NCBI RefSeq assembly: GCF_040605455.1 | Contig: NZ_JBEXCV010000101.1 | Coordinates: 1 to 34,856 of the forward strand | DNA length: 34,856 nt | From: Embleya sp040605455 | GTDB lineage: Bacteria; Actinomycetota; Actinomycetes; Streptomycetales; Streptomycetaceae | Direction of reading: 5' to 3' | In this document: piece after piece, positions 15,967 through 22,657 of the stretch | How the letters are laid out: every line of letters starts with the position of its first letter | Position numbering within the stretch: position 1 is the first letter of the stretch | The notes under the pieces: generated by a model | The model's input: the letters and a program-made list of their open reading frames with translations, nothing else | What the model was told of the DNA's origin: nothing | Database searches by the model: none | Translations under genes and position numbers: made by a program

Positions 15967-17193
15967 CCCGCCCGCTGTCGCGCCGGCCCGGTTCGACGCC
16001 GACGGGGATCGATGGGGCACCGCCGCGGGGCTCGCATTGCGGGCGGTGTGCGCGCTGATCCGGGGCGACCCGGACGTCGTACGCGAGGACGGCCGGCGCG
16101 GCGCCGACCCCGCCGGCCACGGCGACGCTGGGCCCGGGAGCCCTCGCCGACGCCTTCACCCGAGGCGCCGCATCGACCCGGAGCCGGCGGCCCGGGTGGC
16201 GGTGGAAGCGTTGTCCGGCGCCGATTGAAGCGCTTCGGCGGCTGCGCAGAAGTAGCGGACGAGGGTGTGTATCGACATTGACGTCCAGCGTGGCACGTGG
16301 CATCGCCGGCTCACGCGGGGGACGGGCCGAGCCGGGACGGGGTCAAGGGGCACGGGCGCGCCGAGGGCCGAGCGGGCCGATGCGCTGCGTGGCCGGAGTT
16401 CAAGGGCCGTGGGCGCCTGCGGTGTGCGTGGCGGGCGTGTGGCCCACGGCGGGTGTTCACCCGGGCGGCTGCATGGCCGGGACCGGGTTCTTCCGCTCCC
16501 GGGTGGGCATGGCGGGGCGCCGGCGCTGCTTCCGGGCATGCGCGATGTGTTGCCTGCGGCTTACCTGGTGAAGGCGACGGATCATTTCGGATGGAGCGAA
16601 CATGCGCAGGACGAGAACACCCGCGAACACGCCGAGTGCCGCTTGGCAGGCGCCGGGCCGCACGAAGCCGGTACGGCGCGGCGTCGGGCCGACGGACGGG
16701 GTCGACGGCATCGGTACGGGAATCGGCGACCGTCGACGCAGGCGTGAGATGTTCTGCCCGCGATGCATGGGCGTGACCGAACGATGCACGCACGCGATCG
16801 GGGAACTGTCCGGCGTGAAGCCGAAATCGCCCTCCCAAGGCCGACGCGCCGCCCGGCGGGGCGCGCCCCCGCAGGGGTGACCGGACCGGGCAACCATGGT
16901 CCGACGCACATTCGCGGCGTTTTACCGAGCCAAGCTCATGCTTGCCGAGGTCCCCGCCGACGTCCCGGCCCCGGCGGTTCGTTCCGGTCTGGTGGTCGGT
17001 CGAGTCGGGCCGACCGACGCCTGCGGGAGCCGCGGTGTGCGGGCGTCGTTTCGCCGACCACCACGTGGAAGGCGGGCGCTGCCGAGTGAGCGTGGCGCCT
17101 GTGCCCGAGTCGTCGGGCCGGGCGGGCCGGACGCTCGGTCGGTCGCGATGAGGCGGAACGGGTGTCCCTTCGGGGGTGGTGCGCACGTCGGTG
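15967..17193. other. Decayed, gene-poor region
   Basis: Over 1.2 kb no frame is convincing. Just beyond the deacetylase stump, a plus-strand stretch (about 15990-16130) with coding-like third positions reads FDADGDRWGTAAGLALRAVC and ALIRGDPDVVREDGRR, probably a fragment of another gene that I cannot identify. Other short frames are Arg/Pro-rich, as expected from random high-GC DNA. One small frame at 16602-16880 has a fair ribosome site and is listed separately. Confidence 0.5.
16602..16880 (+). CDS. Possible small basic protein with CxxC (very uncertain)
   Basis: A 92-aa frame from ATG 16602 is preceded by GGAG six bases upstream and has mostly G/C third positions. It is Arg-rich and contains FCPRCMGVTERC, which might bind a metal. 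No family recognised. It sits inside a decayed region and may be spurious. Confidence 0.2.
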   Translation: MRRTRTPANTPSAAWQAPGRTKPVRRGVGPTDGVDGIGTGIGDRRRRREMFCPRCMGVTERCTHAIGELSGVKPKSPSQGRRAARRGAPPQG

Positions 17194-18066
17194 TCAGCGT
17201 TTGACGGCGACGAATCCCCATTGATCGACCGGCTGGGTGGTGACCGGCTCGTCGGGTCGCCACAGGGTGATCGAGCCGAAGCCGGGTTCCAGGAGGTCGA
17301 GGCCGTCGGCGAAGGAGCGCAGCACGTCGGCGGGGCGCGAGACATACGGGAGGGCGCCGCCGTCGGCGTACTCGTCCGACGCGGCGCGCGTCAGCGGAGT
17401 TTCGATGGTGTCGCACAGGACCAGGTGGCTGCCTGCGGGGAACGCGTCCAGATAGGTGCGCAACAGGGCGGCGGCTCGGGCGTCGTCGGTGACGTGACCC
17501 AGGGTGGAGAGCAACATCAGCGCGATCGGTCGGCTCAGGTCGAGCGTCCGGGCGGCCTCGCGCAGCACGGTCTCGGCGTCGGTGAGGTCGGCCGGCACGT
17601 ACGCGGTCACTCCCTCGGGGCGGCCGGACAGGAGCGCGCGGGCGTGGGCGAGCACGATCGGGTCGTTGTCCACATAGACGATCCGGGCCTGCGGGGCGAC
17701 CTGCTGGGCCACCTCGTGGGTGGCGTCGGCCGTGGGCAACCCGGTACCCAGATCCAGGAACTGGCGGATTCCGGCCTCGCCTGCCAGGTGGCGCACCGCG
17801 CGCGCCTGGAACCGACGGGAGGCGCGGGCGATGTCGACGATCTGTGGGAACGACTCCTGTAACTGCGCGCCCAGGGCCCGGTCTATCGGGTAGTTGTCCT
17901 TGCCGCCGAGCCAGAAGTTCCACATCCGCGCCGAGTGCGGTGTCGTCGTGTCCATCGTGAGGACCGATTCGAAGGCTTCGATCGACTCGGCTGGTTCGAC
18001 GGGTTTCACCGGTTCGACATGTTCGGTCGGTTCGATCGGCGCAGGGTTCTGCTGGTCCGTGTTCAT
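17194..18066 (-). CDS. SAM-dependent methyltransferase, DUF574 (PF04672) family
   Basis: 290 aa from the ATG at 18064-18066 (GAGAG site upstream); a GTG at 18090 would add eight residues. The typical family start SARMWNFWLGGKDNYPIDRA appears only near residue 46. SAM motif I is FLDLGTGLPT, followed by RIVYVDNDPIVLAHA and the C-terminal FADGLDLLEPG and WRPDEP stretches normal for the family. Substrates of these abundant actinomycete proteins are generally unknown. The extra N-terminal tail is a Pro-Val-Glu repeat (EPVKPVEP) encoded by a 9-bp tandem array of the same family as the one in nasC, read on the other strand. It lies downstream of two small minus-strand genes. Confidence 0.85.
   Translation of the reverse strand: MNTDQQNPAPIEPTEHVEPVKPVEPAESIEAFESVLTMDTTTPHSARMWNFWLGGKDNYPIDRALGAQLQESFPQIVDIARASRRFQARAVRHLAGEAGIRQFLDLGTGLPTADATHEVAQQVAPQARIVYVDNDPIVLAHARALLSGRPEGVTAYVPADLTDAETVLREAARTLDLSRPIALMLLSTLGHVTDDARAAALLRTYLDAFPAGSHLVLCDTIETPLTRAASDEYADGGALPYVSRPADVLRSFADGLDLLEPGFGSITLWRPDEPVTTQPVDQWGFVAVKR
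17966..18037 (-). repeat. 9-bp tandem repeat array at the start of the methyltransferase gene
   Basis: About eight ungapped 9-bp units on the plus strand (for example ggttcgacg, ggtttcacc, ggttcgaca, ggttcgatc). On the coding minus strand they give a Pro-Val-Glu tripeptide repeat. The unit ggttcgacg differs by two bases from ggctctacg in nasC. Confidence 0.8.
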
Positions 18067-18097
18067 GTCACTCTCATCCCGTCGCTTCACATGATTC

Positions 18098-18109
18098 TCA
18101 CAAACTCAT
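18098..18109 (-). promoter_or_regulatory. Possible 3-codon leader peptide (MSL) before the methyltransferase
   Basis: ATG AGT TTG TGA follows an AAAGGA ribosome site on the minus strand and ends 7 bases before the alternative GTG start at 18090. It might couple translation, or the ribosome site may simply be misplaced. Confidence 0.2.
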
Positions 18110-18163
18110 GTGCATCCTTTCACCACGCATCACACGCGTCACGACCGCAGGCTGTCTGCGGGC

Positions 18164-18454
18164 TCAGGCGTCCGGGGACGGCGCGACGAGAAAGCGGCCC
18201 CTCATGAGCGCGGCGTCGGCGAGGATCTCCGGGTCGCCGTCGGGACGTTCGCGGAAGGCGAAGTCGAGCAGGTTGGCCGCGACCGCGACCCGGACCCCGA
18301 CCCCGAGTCGGGCCCGTCGGCAGGACGGATCGGTGTCCGGCAGCGCGTAGCCGCGCACGAGGGCCCGGTGCAGCCGATCGGCGATGTCCGGGTCGCTCTG
18401 CCGACCACTGACGGTCGTTGCCTTCCTGCCCGGCGGCCGGGTCCGGGAGCGCAC
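18164..18454 (-). CDS. Hypothetical protein, 96 aa
   Basis: The frame has nearly all G/C third positions from about 18410 to its TGA and reads DPDIADRLHRALVRGYALPD, then VAVAANLLDFAFRERP. No family is recognised. The only start available in frame is a GTG at 18452-18454 without a clear ribosome site; an AGGAAGG sequence lies inside, just before a GTC, so the true start is uncertain or the gene is damaged at its 5' end. It lies between the small Cys protein gene and the methyltransferase gene on the same strand. Confidence 0.45.
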   Translation of the reverse strand: MRSRTRPPGRKATTVSGRQSDPDIADRLHRALVRGYALPDTDPSCRRARLGVGVRVAVAANLLDFAFRERPDGDPEILADAALMRGRFLVAPSPDA

Positions 18455-18590
18455 CGGCCGACGCGGCCGGTTCCGGGAACCTGCCGGCCCGCGCGGCCGG
18501 TTCCGGTATCCGCGCCGGGGGATGTGGCGGCCCGTCGGGACGACGGCGTCGCGGGGCAGGTGCGCCGACGTGCGGGTGACCGGTCCGGGG

Positions 18591-18830
18591 TTATGCCTCG
18601 GGTGGATCGAGTGCGTGCGGGTCGTCGTAGTGCGGGTAGCGACAGGCGGCGGAACAGCGGCAGGGCGGCTCGTCGGGGAAGGCGAGGATCGACGGCGGAG
18701 TCCCGTGATGGACGCGGGAATCGCGGATCAGCCGGGTGCCCTGCGGGTCGACTCGGTACACCGTCACGGTCAGCCGGGAATCCCGGGGCGTCGGTGGGGT
18801 GTCGACATCGGGACGGACGGTGTCGGACAT
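18591..18830 (-). CDS. Small conserved-type actinomycete protein with Cys-rich C-terminus
   Basis: 79 aa from the ATG at 18828-18830, six bases after a near-perfect AAGGAGGA ribosome site. It reads SRLTVTVYRVDPQGTRL near the N-terminus and ends with PPCRCSAACRYPHYDDP. Short actinomycete proteins with a TVYRVD start and a CRC motif are familiar but have no known function. The three cysteines and adjacent His could bind a metal (inference). Confidence 0.7.
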   Translation of the reverse strand: MSDTVRPDVDTPPTPRDSRLTVTVYRVDPQGTRLIRDSRVHHGTPPSILAFPDEPPCRCSAACRYPHYDDPHALDPPEA

Positions 18831-19176
18831 GAATCCTCCTTCTCCGACCGGAATGGCCATCCCACAGGTACCACGGGCCCGGGCGGCGGGTCGGTCGGCC
18901 GGTCACCGATCACCCGAACGGCGGTGTGGAAACAGGGCGGGCCACCTCGGGTTCTGCGGGACCCGCGAGGTGTGAGCGGCGGCGAGGGGCAGACGGCTGC
19001 GGTGAGGGGGTGGCCGGGCACCGGTTCGAGGGTGCCGTCGAGGCCGCCGCGGCCCATGGCGCCGACCGGGACACCGGTGTCCTGGGTCTGCACCGGCTCG
19101 AACCGGGCCGGGAACGCGATGACATCGGCGATGGTGGTGAGGGGCGTGCGACCGAGGAAGCCGACGCGGATGCCCC
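18831..19176. other. 346-bp stretch after the lipase with coding-like composition
   Basis: On the minus strand, directly after the lipase stop, a shifted frame reads GIRVGFLGRTPLTTIADVIA, then FPARFEPVQTQDTGVPVG, with ~90% G/C third positions for about 65 codons. It has no convincing start. It may be a C-terminal extension separated from the lipase by a frameshift, or a fragment of another gene. Confidence 0.3.
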
Positions 19177-19998
19177 TCAGGCGAGGTTCATCTCCAGGTG
19201 GGTGATGTACCGGTCGATGTTGTGGTCGCGTACCCCGTCGGAGGCGGGGGCGAAGAGGTCGACGGTGGCGCCGATGCGTTTGTCGGCGACTTTGGCGACG
19301 GCGGGCATGCTGTCGTGGAGGCGGCCGTTCGCGTCGAAGTAGCGCAGCGTGTCGACGTGCGTGAAGGCGGGCGCGGGTGGGACCCGCGGGACGATGTCGT
19401 TGTTGTTGACGAAGCGAAATGTCCGGTTCTTCAACGCCGTGTCGTAGGCGGTGGCGAGCATTCGGTCGCATGTGCGGGGTTGGCCGTAGGTGTACACCCC
19501 ATCGGGAGTCAGGTTCGGAGCCTCGAAGTGCATGTGCGCGCCGGCCAGCATCGCGAGTGCCCCGCCGAGGCTGTGGCCGGTGACCCATACGCTCTGCCCG
19601 TTGTCGGCGAACTCGGCGATCGTGCCGATGATGTCGGGGTGTACGACATGGTGCGCGCGATGGAATCCGAAGTGCACGAACCCCTTTCCGGCGGGGCCCG
19701 GAACCGGCGGGGTGTCGGTGTCGGAGAGCCAGTCCCGGATCTGTTGGGGCTCGGTGCCGCGAAAGGCGACCAGGACCATGCGGTCGGAGCCGGCCACGTA
19801 GGCCTGGGTGTCGTCGATCGGGAACGGCTTGGTGTGCGGGGAGGAGAAGTGCCGGAACCGATCGAACCCCCAATCCCGGGTCAGTTGTTCGGCTTGGCGG
19901 GGCGTCTTGTAGGCCGCCCGCGCGGCGTGTGCGAGCCAGTAGGCGTGCGCGAGTGAGTATCCGGCGGCGGTGGAGTGGTCCAGAGGCGGGACGGACAC
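19177..19998 (-). CDS. Class 3 lipase/esterase
   Basis: 273 aa from the GTG at 19996-19998, nine bases after GGAAAGG; an ATG at 20016 has no ribosome site. It is an alpha/beta hydrolase of the fungal-lipase-like class 3 family: oxyanion segment VLVAFRGTEPQQIRDWLSD, nucleophile elbow VTGHSLGGALAML with the catalytic Ser, YTYGQPRTCD, catalytic Asp in FVNNNDIVPRVPP, and the C-terminal His in DHNIDRYI. No signal peptide is visible, so it is probably cytoplasmic or exported by another route. It should hydrolyse acyl esters; the substrate is unknown. A coding-like shifted frame continues past the stop. Confidence 0.88.
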   Translation of the reverse strand: MSVPPLDHSTAAGYSLAHAYWLAHAARAAYKTPRQAEQLTRDWGFDRFRHFSSPHTKPFPIDDTQAYVAGSDRMVLVAFRGTEPQQIRDWLSDTDTPPVPGPAGKGFVHFGFHRAHHVVHPDIIGTIAEFADNGQSVWVTGHSLGGALAMLAGAHMHFEAPNLTPDGVYTYGQPRTCDRMLATAYDTALKNRTFRFVNNNDIVPRVPPAPAFTHVDTLRYFDANGRLHDSMPAVAKVADKRIGATVDLFAPASDGVRDHNIDRYITHLEMNLA

Positions 19999-20189
19999 GG
20001 GACGATACCTTTCCATGAACGATTCATTCGGGTATGTGCCGATCCTGGGTGGCCGTCCTGCTCCTCTTCGGGTACGGCACCGGGCAGACGGCGGGCGCTC
20101 GAACGCACCCCGGGGGCGCGCGGATATCGGGCCATGCGCCTGCCGGTGGGAACCCTCCAGTGCGAAGTCAAGTCACCGACCCGGAAGTC

Positions 20190-20207
20190 GGCGGCTCGCG
20201 AGCCGCC
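20190..20207. terminator. Perfect 18-bp palindrome downstream of the cation exporter gene
   Basis: GGCGGCTCGCGAGCCGCC is a perfect palindrome 52 bp after the stop of the minus-strand cation diffusion facilitator gene. It could fold as a hairpin terminator or be a protein-binding dyad. Confidence 0.4.
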
Positions 20208-20259
20208 GGAGGCCGTCCGGTACCTTCCGCTGGCGCCGGGCGCGGCGGATGCTCCGGGG

Positions 20260-21387
20260 TCACGCGCGGGAATGGTGGGCCAGGGCGGCGTGAGGGTCGT
20301 GTCCGCCGGTGAGCGGTGCGGGGTCGGTGTGGACCATCGCGGCATCCAGGCGGGGGAGGGCATGCAGAAGGGCGTGTTCGGTGGCGACGGCCACGGTATG
20401 GGCGTTGCGCAGGTCGAGGTCGGCGTCGACGACGACGGCGACCTCGGCGCGCAGCCGATGGCCGATCCAGCGCATCCGCAGTTCGCCGACGTCCAGCACG
20501 CCGGGCACCGCGCGTACCGCGCGCTCGGCGGTGTCGACCAGCGCCGGGTCCACGGCGTCCATCAGTCTCCGGAACACCTCGCGTGTGGCGTCCTTGAGGA
20601 CCGCCAGGATCGCGAGGGTGATCAGCAGGCCCACGATCGGGTCGGCGGATGCGCAATCGAGCGCGGCGCCGGCGGCGCCGAGCAGGACGGCCAGCGACGT
20701 GAAGCCGTCGGTGCGGGCGTGCAGTCCGTCGGCGACCAGTGCGGCGGAGCCGATGCGGCGTCCGGTGCGGATGCGGAGGCGGGCCACCCATTCGTTCCCG
20801 ATGAAGCCGATCACCGCCGCGACCGCGACGCTGGGCAGGTGTGACATCTCCCGAGGGTGGGACAGGCGGTCGATCGCGGTCCAGGCGGTGAACGCGCAGG
20901 ACGCGACGATGGTGAGCAGGACGACGATCCCGGCGATGTCCTCGGCGCGGCCGTAGCCGTAGGTGAAGCGTCGGGTCGCGGCGCGGCGCCCGAGTAGGAA
21001 CGCGATGCCCAGCGGCACGGCGGTCAGGGCGTCGGCGCCGTTGTGGACGGTGTCGCCGAGCAGCGCCACCGACCCGGACCACATCACGACGAACGCTTGC
21101 AGGACGGTGGTCGCGCCCAGGATCGCGAGTGAGATCCACAAGGTGCGCATGCCGTCCGTGGAAGCCTCCATGGGCGTGTCGATCCGGTCGGAAGCCTCGT
21201 GCGAGTGGGGGGCGAGCGCGTGCGCCGCGACGTGGCGTAGCCGGGACCACCGACTGGTTCCGCGGGTGTGGGGGTGGGCGTGTGCGTGCCCCACGCCGGG
21301 CTGGACGTGTTCGTGCTCGTGTATGTGGGTGTGGGTGTGGGTGTGGTCACGATGGTTGTGCGGGTGGTCCGGCGTGGTCTCGGGCAC
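20260..21387 (-). CDS. Cation diffusion facilitator with His-rich N-terminus
   Basis: 375 aa from the GTG at 21385-21387. A longer reading from 21513 would overlap the divergent regulator and is rejected. The first ~65 residues are strongly His-rich (DHPHNHRDHTHTHTHIHEHE, HAHAHPHT), a typical metal buffer loop. Six transmembrane segments follow, with the two CDF metal sites HNGAD in TM2 (LLGDTVHNGADALT) and HARTD in TM5 (VADGLHARTDGF). The C-terminal cytoplasmic domain contains VPGVLDVGELRMRWIGHRLR. It should export zinc or a similar divalent cation in exchange for protons. The divergent ArsR/SmtB gene is its likely regulator. Confidence 0.9.
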   Translation of the reverse strand: MPETTPDHPHNHRDHTHTHTHIHEHEHVQPGVGHAHAHPHTRGTSRWSRLRHVAAHALAPHSHEASDRIDTPMEASTDGMRTLWISLAILGATTVLQAFVVMWSGSVALLGDTVHNGADALTAVPLGIAFLLGRRAATRRFTYGYGRAEDIAGIVVLLTIVASCAFTAWTAIDRLSHPREMSHLPSVAVAAVIGFIGNEWVARLRIRTGRRIGSAALVADGLHARTDGFTSLAVLLGAAGAALDCASADPIVGLLITLAILAVLKDATREVFRRLMDAVDPALVDTAERAVRAVPGVLDVGELRMRWIGHRLRAEVAVVVDADLDLRNAHTVAVATEHALLHALPRLDAAMVHTDPAPLTGGHDPHAALAHHSRA

Positions 21388-21473
21388 GGCGGCATCCTCG
21401 TGGTCGGTGGTCGGCGTCGCGTATTGCACTCGTGCTCGCCGGGCGGTTCGGCTCGTCGCCGGCGGGCTACACC

Positions 21474-21525
21474 ACCCATTATGTGCGTATGAGCGCACGC
21501 ATGCACTTATCACATGCGTACGATG
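21474..21525. promoter_or_regulatory. Likely ArsR/SmtB operator in the divergent promoter region
   Basis: An inverted repeat TGCGT-N8-ACGCA (21484-21501) spans the ATG of the regulator, and further ATGCG/CGCAT elements lie just downstream in a locally AT-richer stretch. Position and dyad suit autoregulation of the metal-responsive pair. The exact operator is not certain. Confidence 0.35.
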
Positions 21526-21845
21526 CGCAGGTGCACGAGGAAAGCGAGCGATACGCGGTCGCGGTGGAGGTCCTGACCCTGTTGGCGGACCGCACCCGAC
21601 TGGCCCTGCTGCGACGCCTGGCCGAGGGCGAGGCGGATGTGGGCACCCTGACCGAGGCGTGTGGCGCGAGTCGTACCTCCGTCAGCCAACACCTGGCCCG
21701 GTTGCGCCTGGCCGGACTCGTCACCACCAGCAAGGAAGGCCGCCGCGTCGTCTACGCCTTGCCGCACGGACACGTCAGCCGCCTTGTCGACGAGGCACTG
21801 CGCGTCGCCGACCACCGCATCGGAAACCTCCCACCGCACGACTGA
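21489..21845 (+). CDS. ArsR/SmtB-family metal-responsive repressor
   Basis: 118 aa from the ATG at 21489; ATG 21501 is an alternative. The winged helix is clear: LADRTRLALLRRLAEGEADV, recognition helix TSVSQHLARLRLAGLV and wing TTSKEGRRVVYAL. After the wing, PHGHVSRLVDEALRVADH places His residues at positions equivalent to three of the four alpha-5 metal ligands of CzrA/SmtB, while the fourth (His97 of CzrA) is Val. Additional His residues near the N-terminus (MHLSHAYDAQVHEE) could complete a site. It is divergent from the CDF exporter, so it probably represses it until zinc, cobalt or nickel binds. Confidence 0.88.
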   Translation: MSARMHLSHAYDAQVHEESERYAVAVEVLTLLADRTRLALLRRLAEGEADVGTLTEACGASRTSVSQHLARLRLAGLVTTSKEGRRVVYALPHGHVSRLVDEALRVADHRIGNLPPHD

Positions 21846-21886
21846 ACACGCGGTTCATCGACTCCCGGCTTCGGGCGGGATGTGGT

Positions 21887-21925
21887 GCGTCGTCCCCGCC
21901 GACGGGTTGTCGGTGGGGACGACGC
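21887..21925. terminator. Bidirectional terminator after the ArsR gene
   Basis: A 17-bp stem with one G-T pair (21887-21903 with 21909-21925) closes a 5-base loop in the convergent gap between the ArsR stop (21845) and the stop of the small secreted protein gene (21973). Confidence 0.7.
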
Positions 21926-21972
21926 CGAGGGCGGCGCCACGGGGATGCGGCCGGCCGCCGGATTTGAGGTGG

Positions 21973-22251
21973 TTACTTCACCCACAGCTCGTAGTTCTCG
22001 AACTGGCCGCCGCCCGTGCACTGGTAGGTGGACCAACGGTGGGCGTTGATCCCCTGGTTGCCGGTGTCGTTGCACGCACTGGCCCAGTAGTAGTCGGTGA
22101 TGTAGGTGTAGCCGGGGCTGGCCGGCGGGTGGCACGGATGCGTGCAGGCGACCGTCGCGGGAGCCGCCTGGGCGGGCGCCGCGCCGAGCACGGTGCCGGC
22201 CAGGACGGCGCTGCCGGTGGCGAGACCGAGGGCGAAGTTGCGGAGACGCAT
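21973..22251 (-). CDS. Small secreted protein with four cysteines
   Basis: 92 aa from the ATG at 22249-22251, preceded by GAAGGGA. Residues 1-29 are a signal peptide (LALGL-type hydrophobic core, APAQA cleavage). The mature ~63 residues contain four Cys (ACTHPCHPP, ASACNDTG, YQCTGG) and many aromatic residues (YTYITDYYWAS), suggesting a compact extracellular domain with two disulfides. No family recognised. A consensus CRP-type box lies 76 bp upstream of its start, so it may respond to cAMP/Crp or a related regulator. Confidence 0.75.
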   Translation of the reverse strand: MRLRNFALGLATGSAVLAGTVLGAAPAQAAPATVACTHPCHPPASPGYTYITDYYWASACNDTGNQGINAHRWSTYQCTGGGQFENYELWVK

Positions 22252-22326
22252 GGTGGAGTCCCTTCGATGTGCGGAAAGCGGACATCCCGTACACGTTCGG
22301 TGACGACTCTCGGTATGACACGGATT

Positions 22327-22344
22327 ATGTGACCTGGGTCACAT
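22327..22344. promoter_or_regulatory. CRP-type operator (TGTGA-N6-TCACA)
   Basis: ATGTGACCTGGGTCACAT has 8-bp perfect arms and contains the exact TGTGA-N6-TCACA consensus of the CRP/FNR superfamily, also used by actinomycete Crp. It is 76 bp upstream of the small secreted protein start and 314 bp upstream of GH29. Confidence 0.6.
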
Positions 22345-22576
22345 CGAGCGTTCGCTCGACCTGCGTGACGACGCCATGGCAGGACGACGCGCTCCCGGTC
22401 GACGATTCCGCCGCCCGACGCACCCGGGACTCGCCCAAGGGCCACCGCGTCACGAGGTCGGTCGAGGACGGTCGGGGGGCGCGGCCCGATCTCACCCGGG
22501 CATCGACCTGCATCGAGAGAGCCGACCTATCTTCTGTCGATACGCCCAATATCAGCGCATTTTGCGGACCCCACTC

Positions 22577-22605
22577 TTGTCAGAGGAGCCATAACCAGGA
22601 ATATT
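22577..22605 (+). promoter_or_regulatory. Possible promoter for the GH29 fucosidase gene
   Basis: TTGTCA and AATATT are separated by 17 bases, 53 bp before the start codon, in locally AT-rich sequence. Confidence 0.35.
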
Positions 22606-22657
22606 GATCCTACCTTTCCCGATCGCGCTCCGGCTCGGCCCTGCCCAAGGATTTCGC

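Larger units (their letters stand above)
22252..22657. other. Divergent regulatory gap between the small secreted protein and GH29 genes
   Basis: 406 bp with no supported gene. It holds a CRP-type box (22327-22344), an adjacent inverted repeat CGAGCG-TT-CGCTCG (22345-22358) and, near the GH29 gene, an AT-richer stretch with a possible promoter (22577-22605). Confidence 0.5.

Noticed and set aside
16896..17204. A 102-aa plus-strand frame before the methyltransferase gene
   Set aside because: No ribosome site, erratic third-position use after 60 codons, and overlap with the end of the methyltransferase gene.
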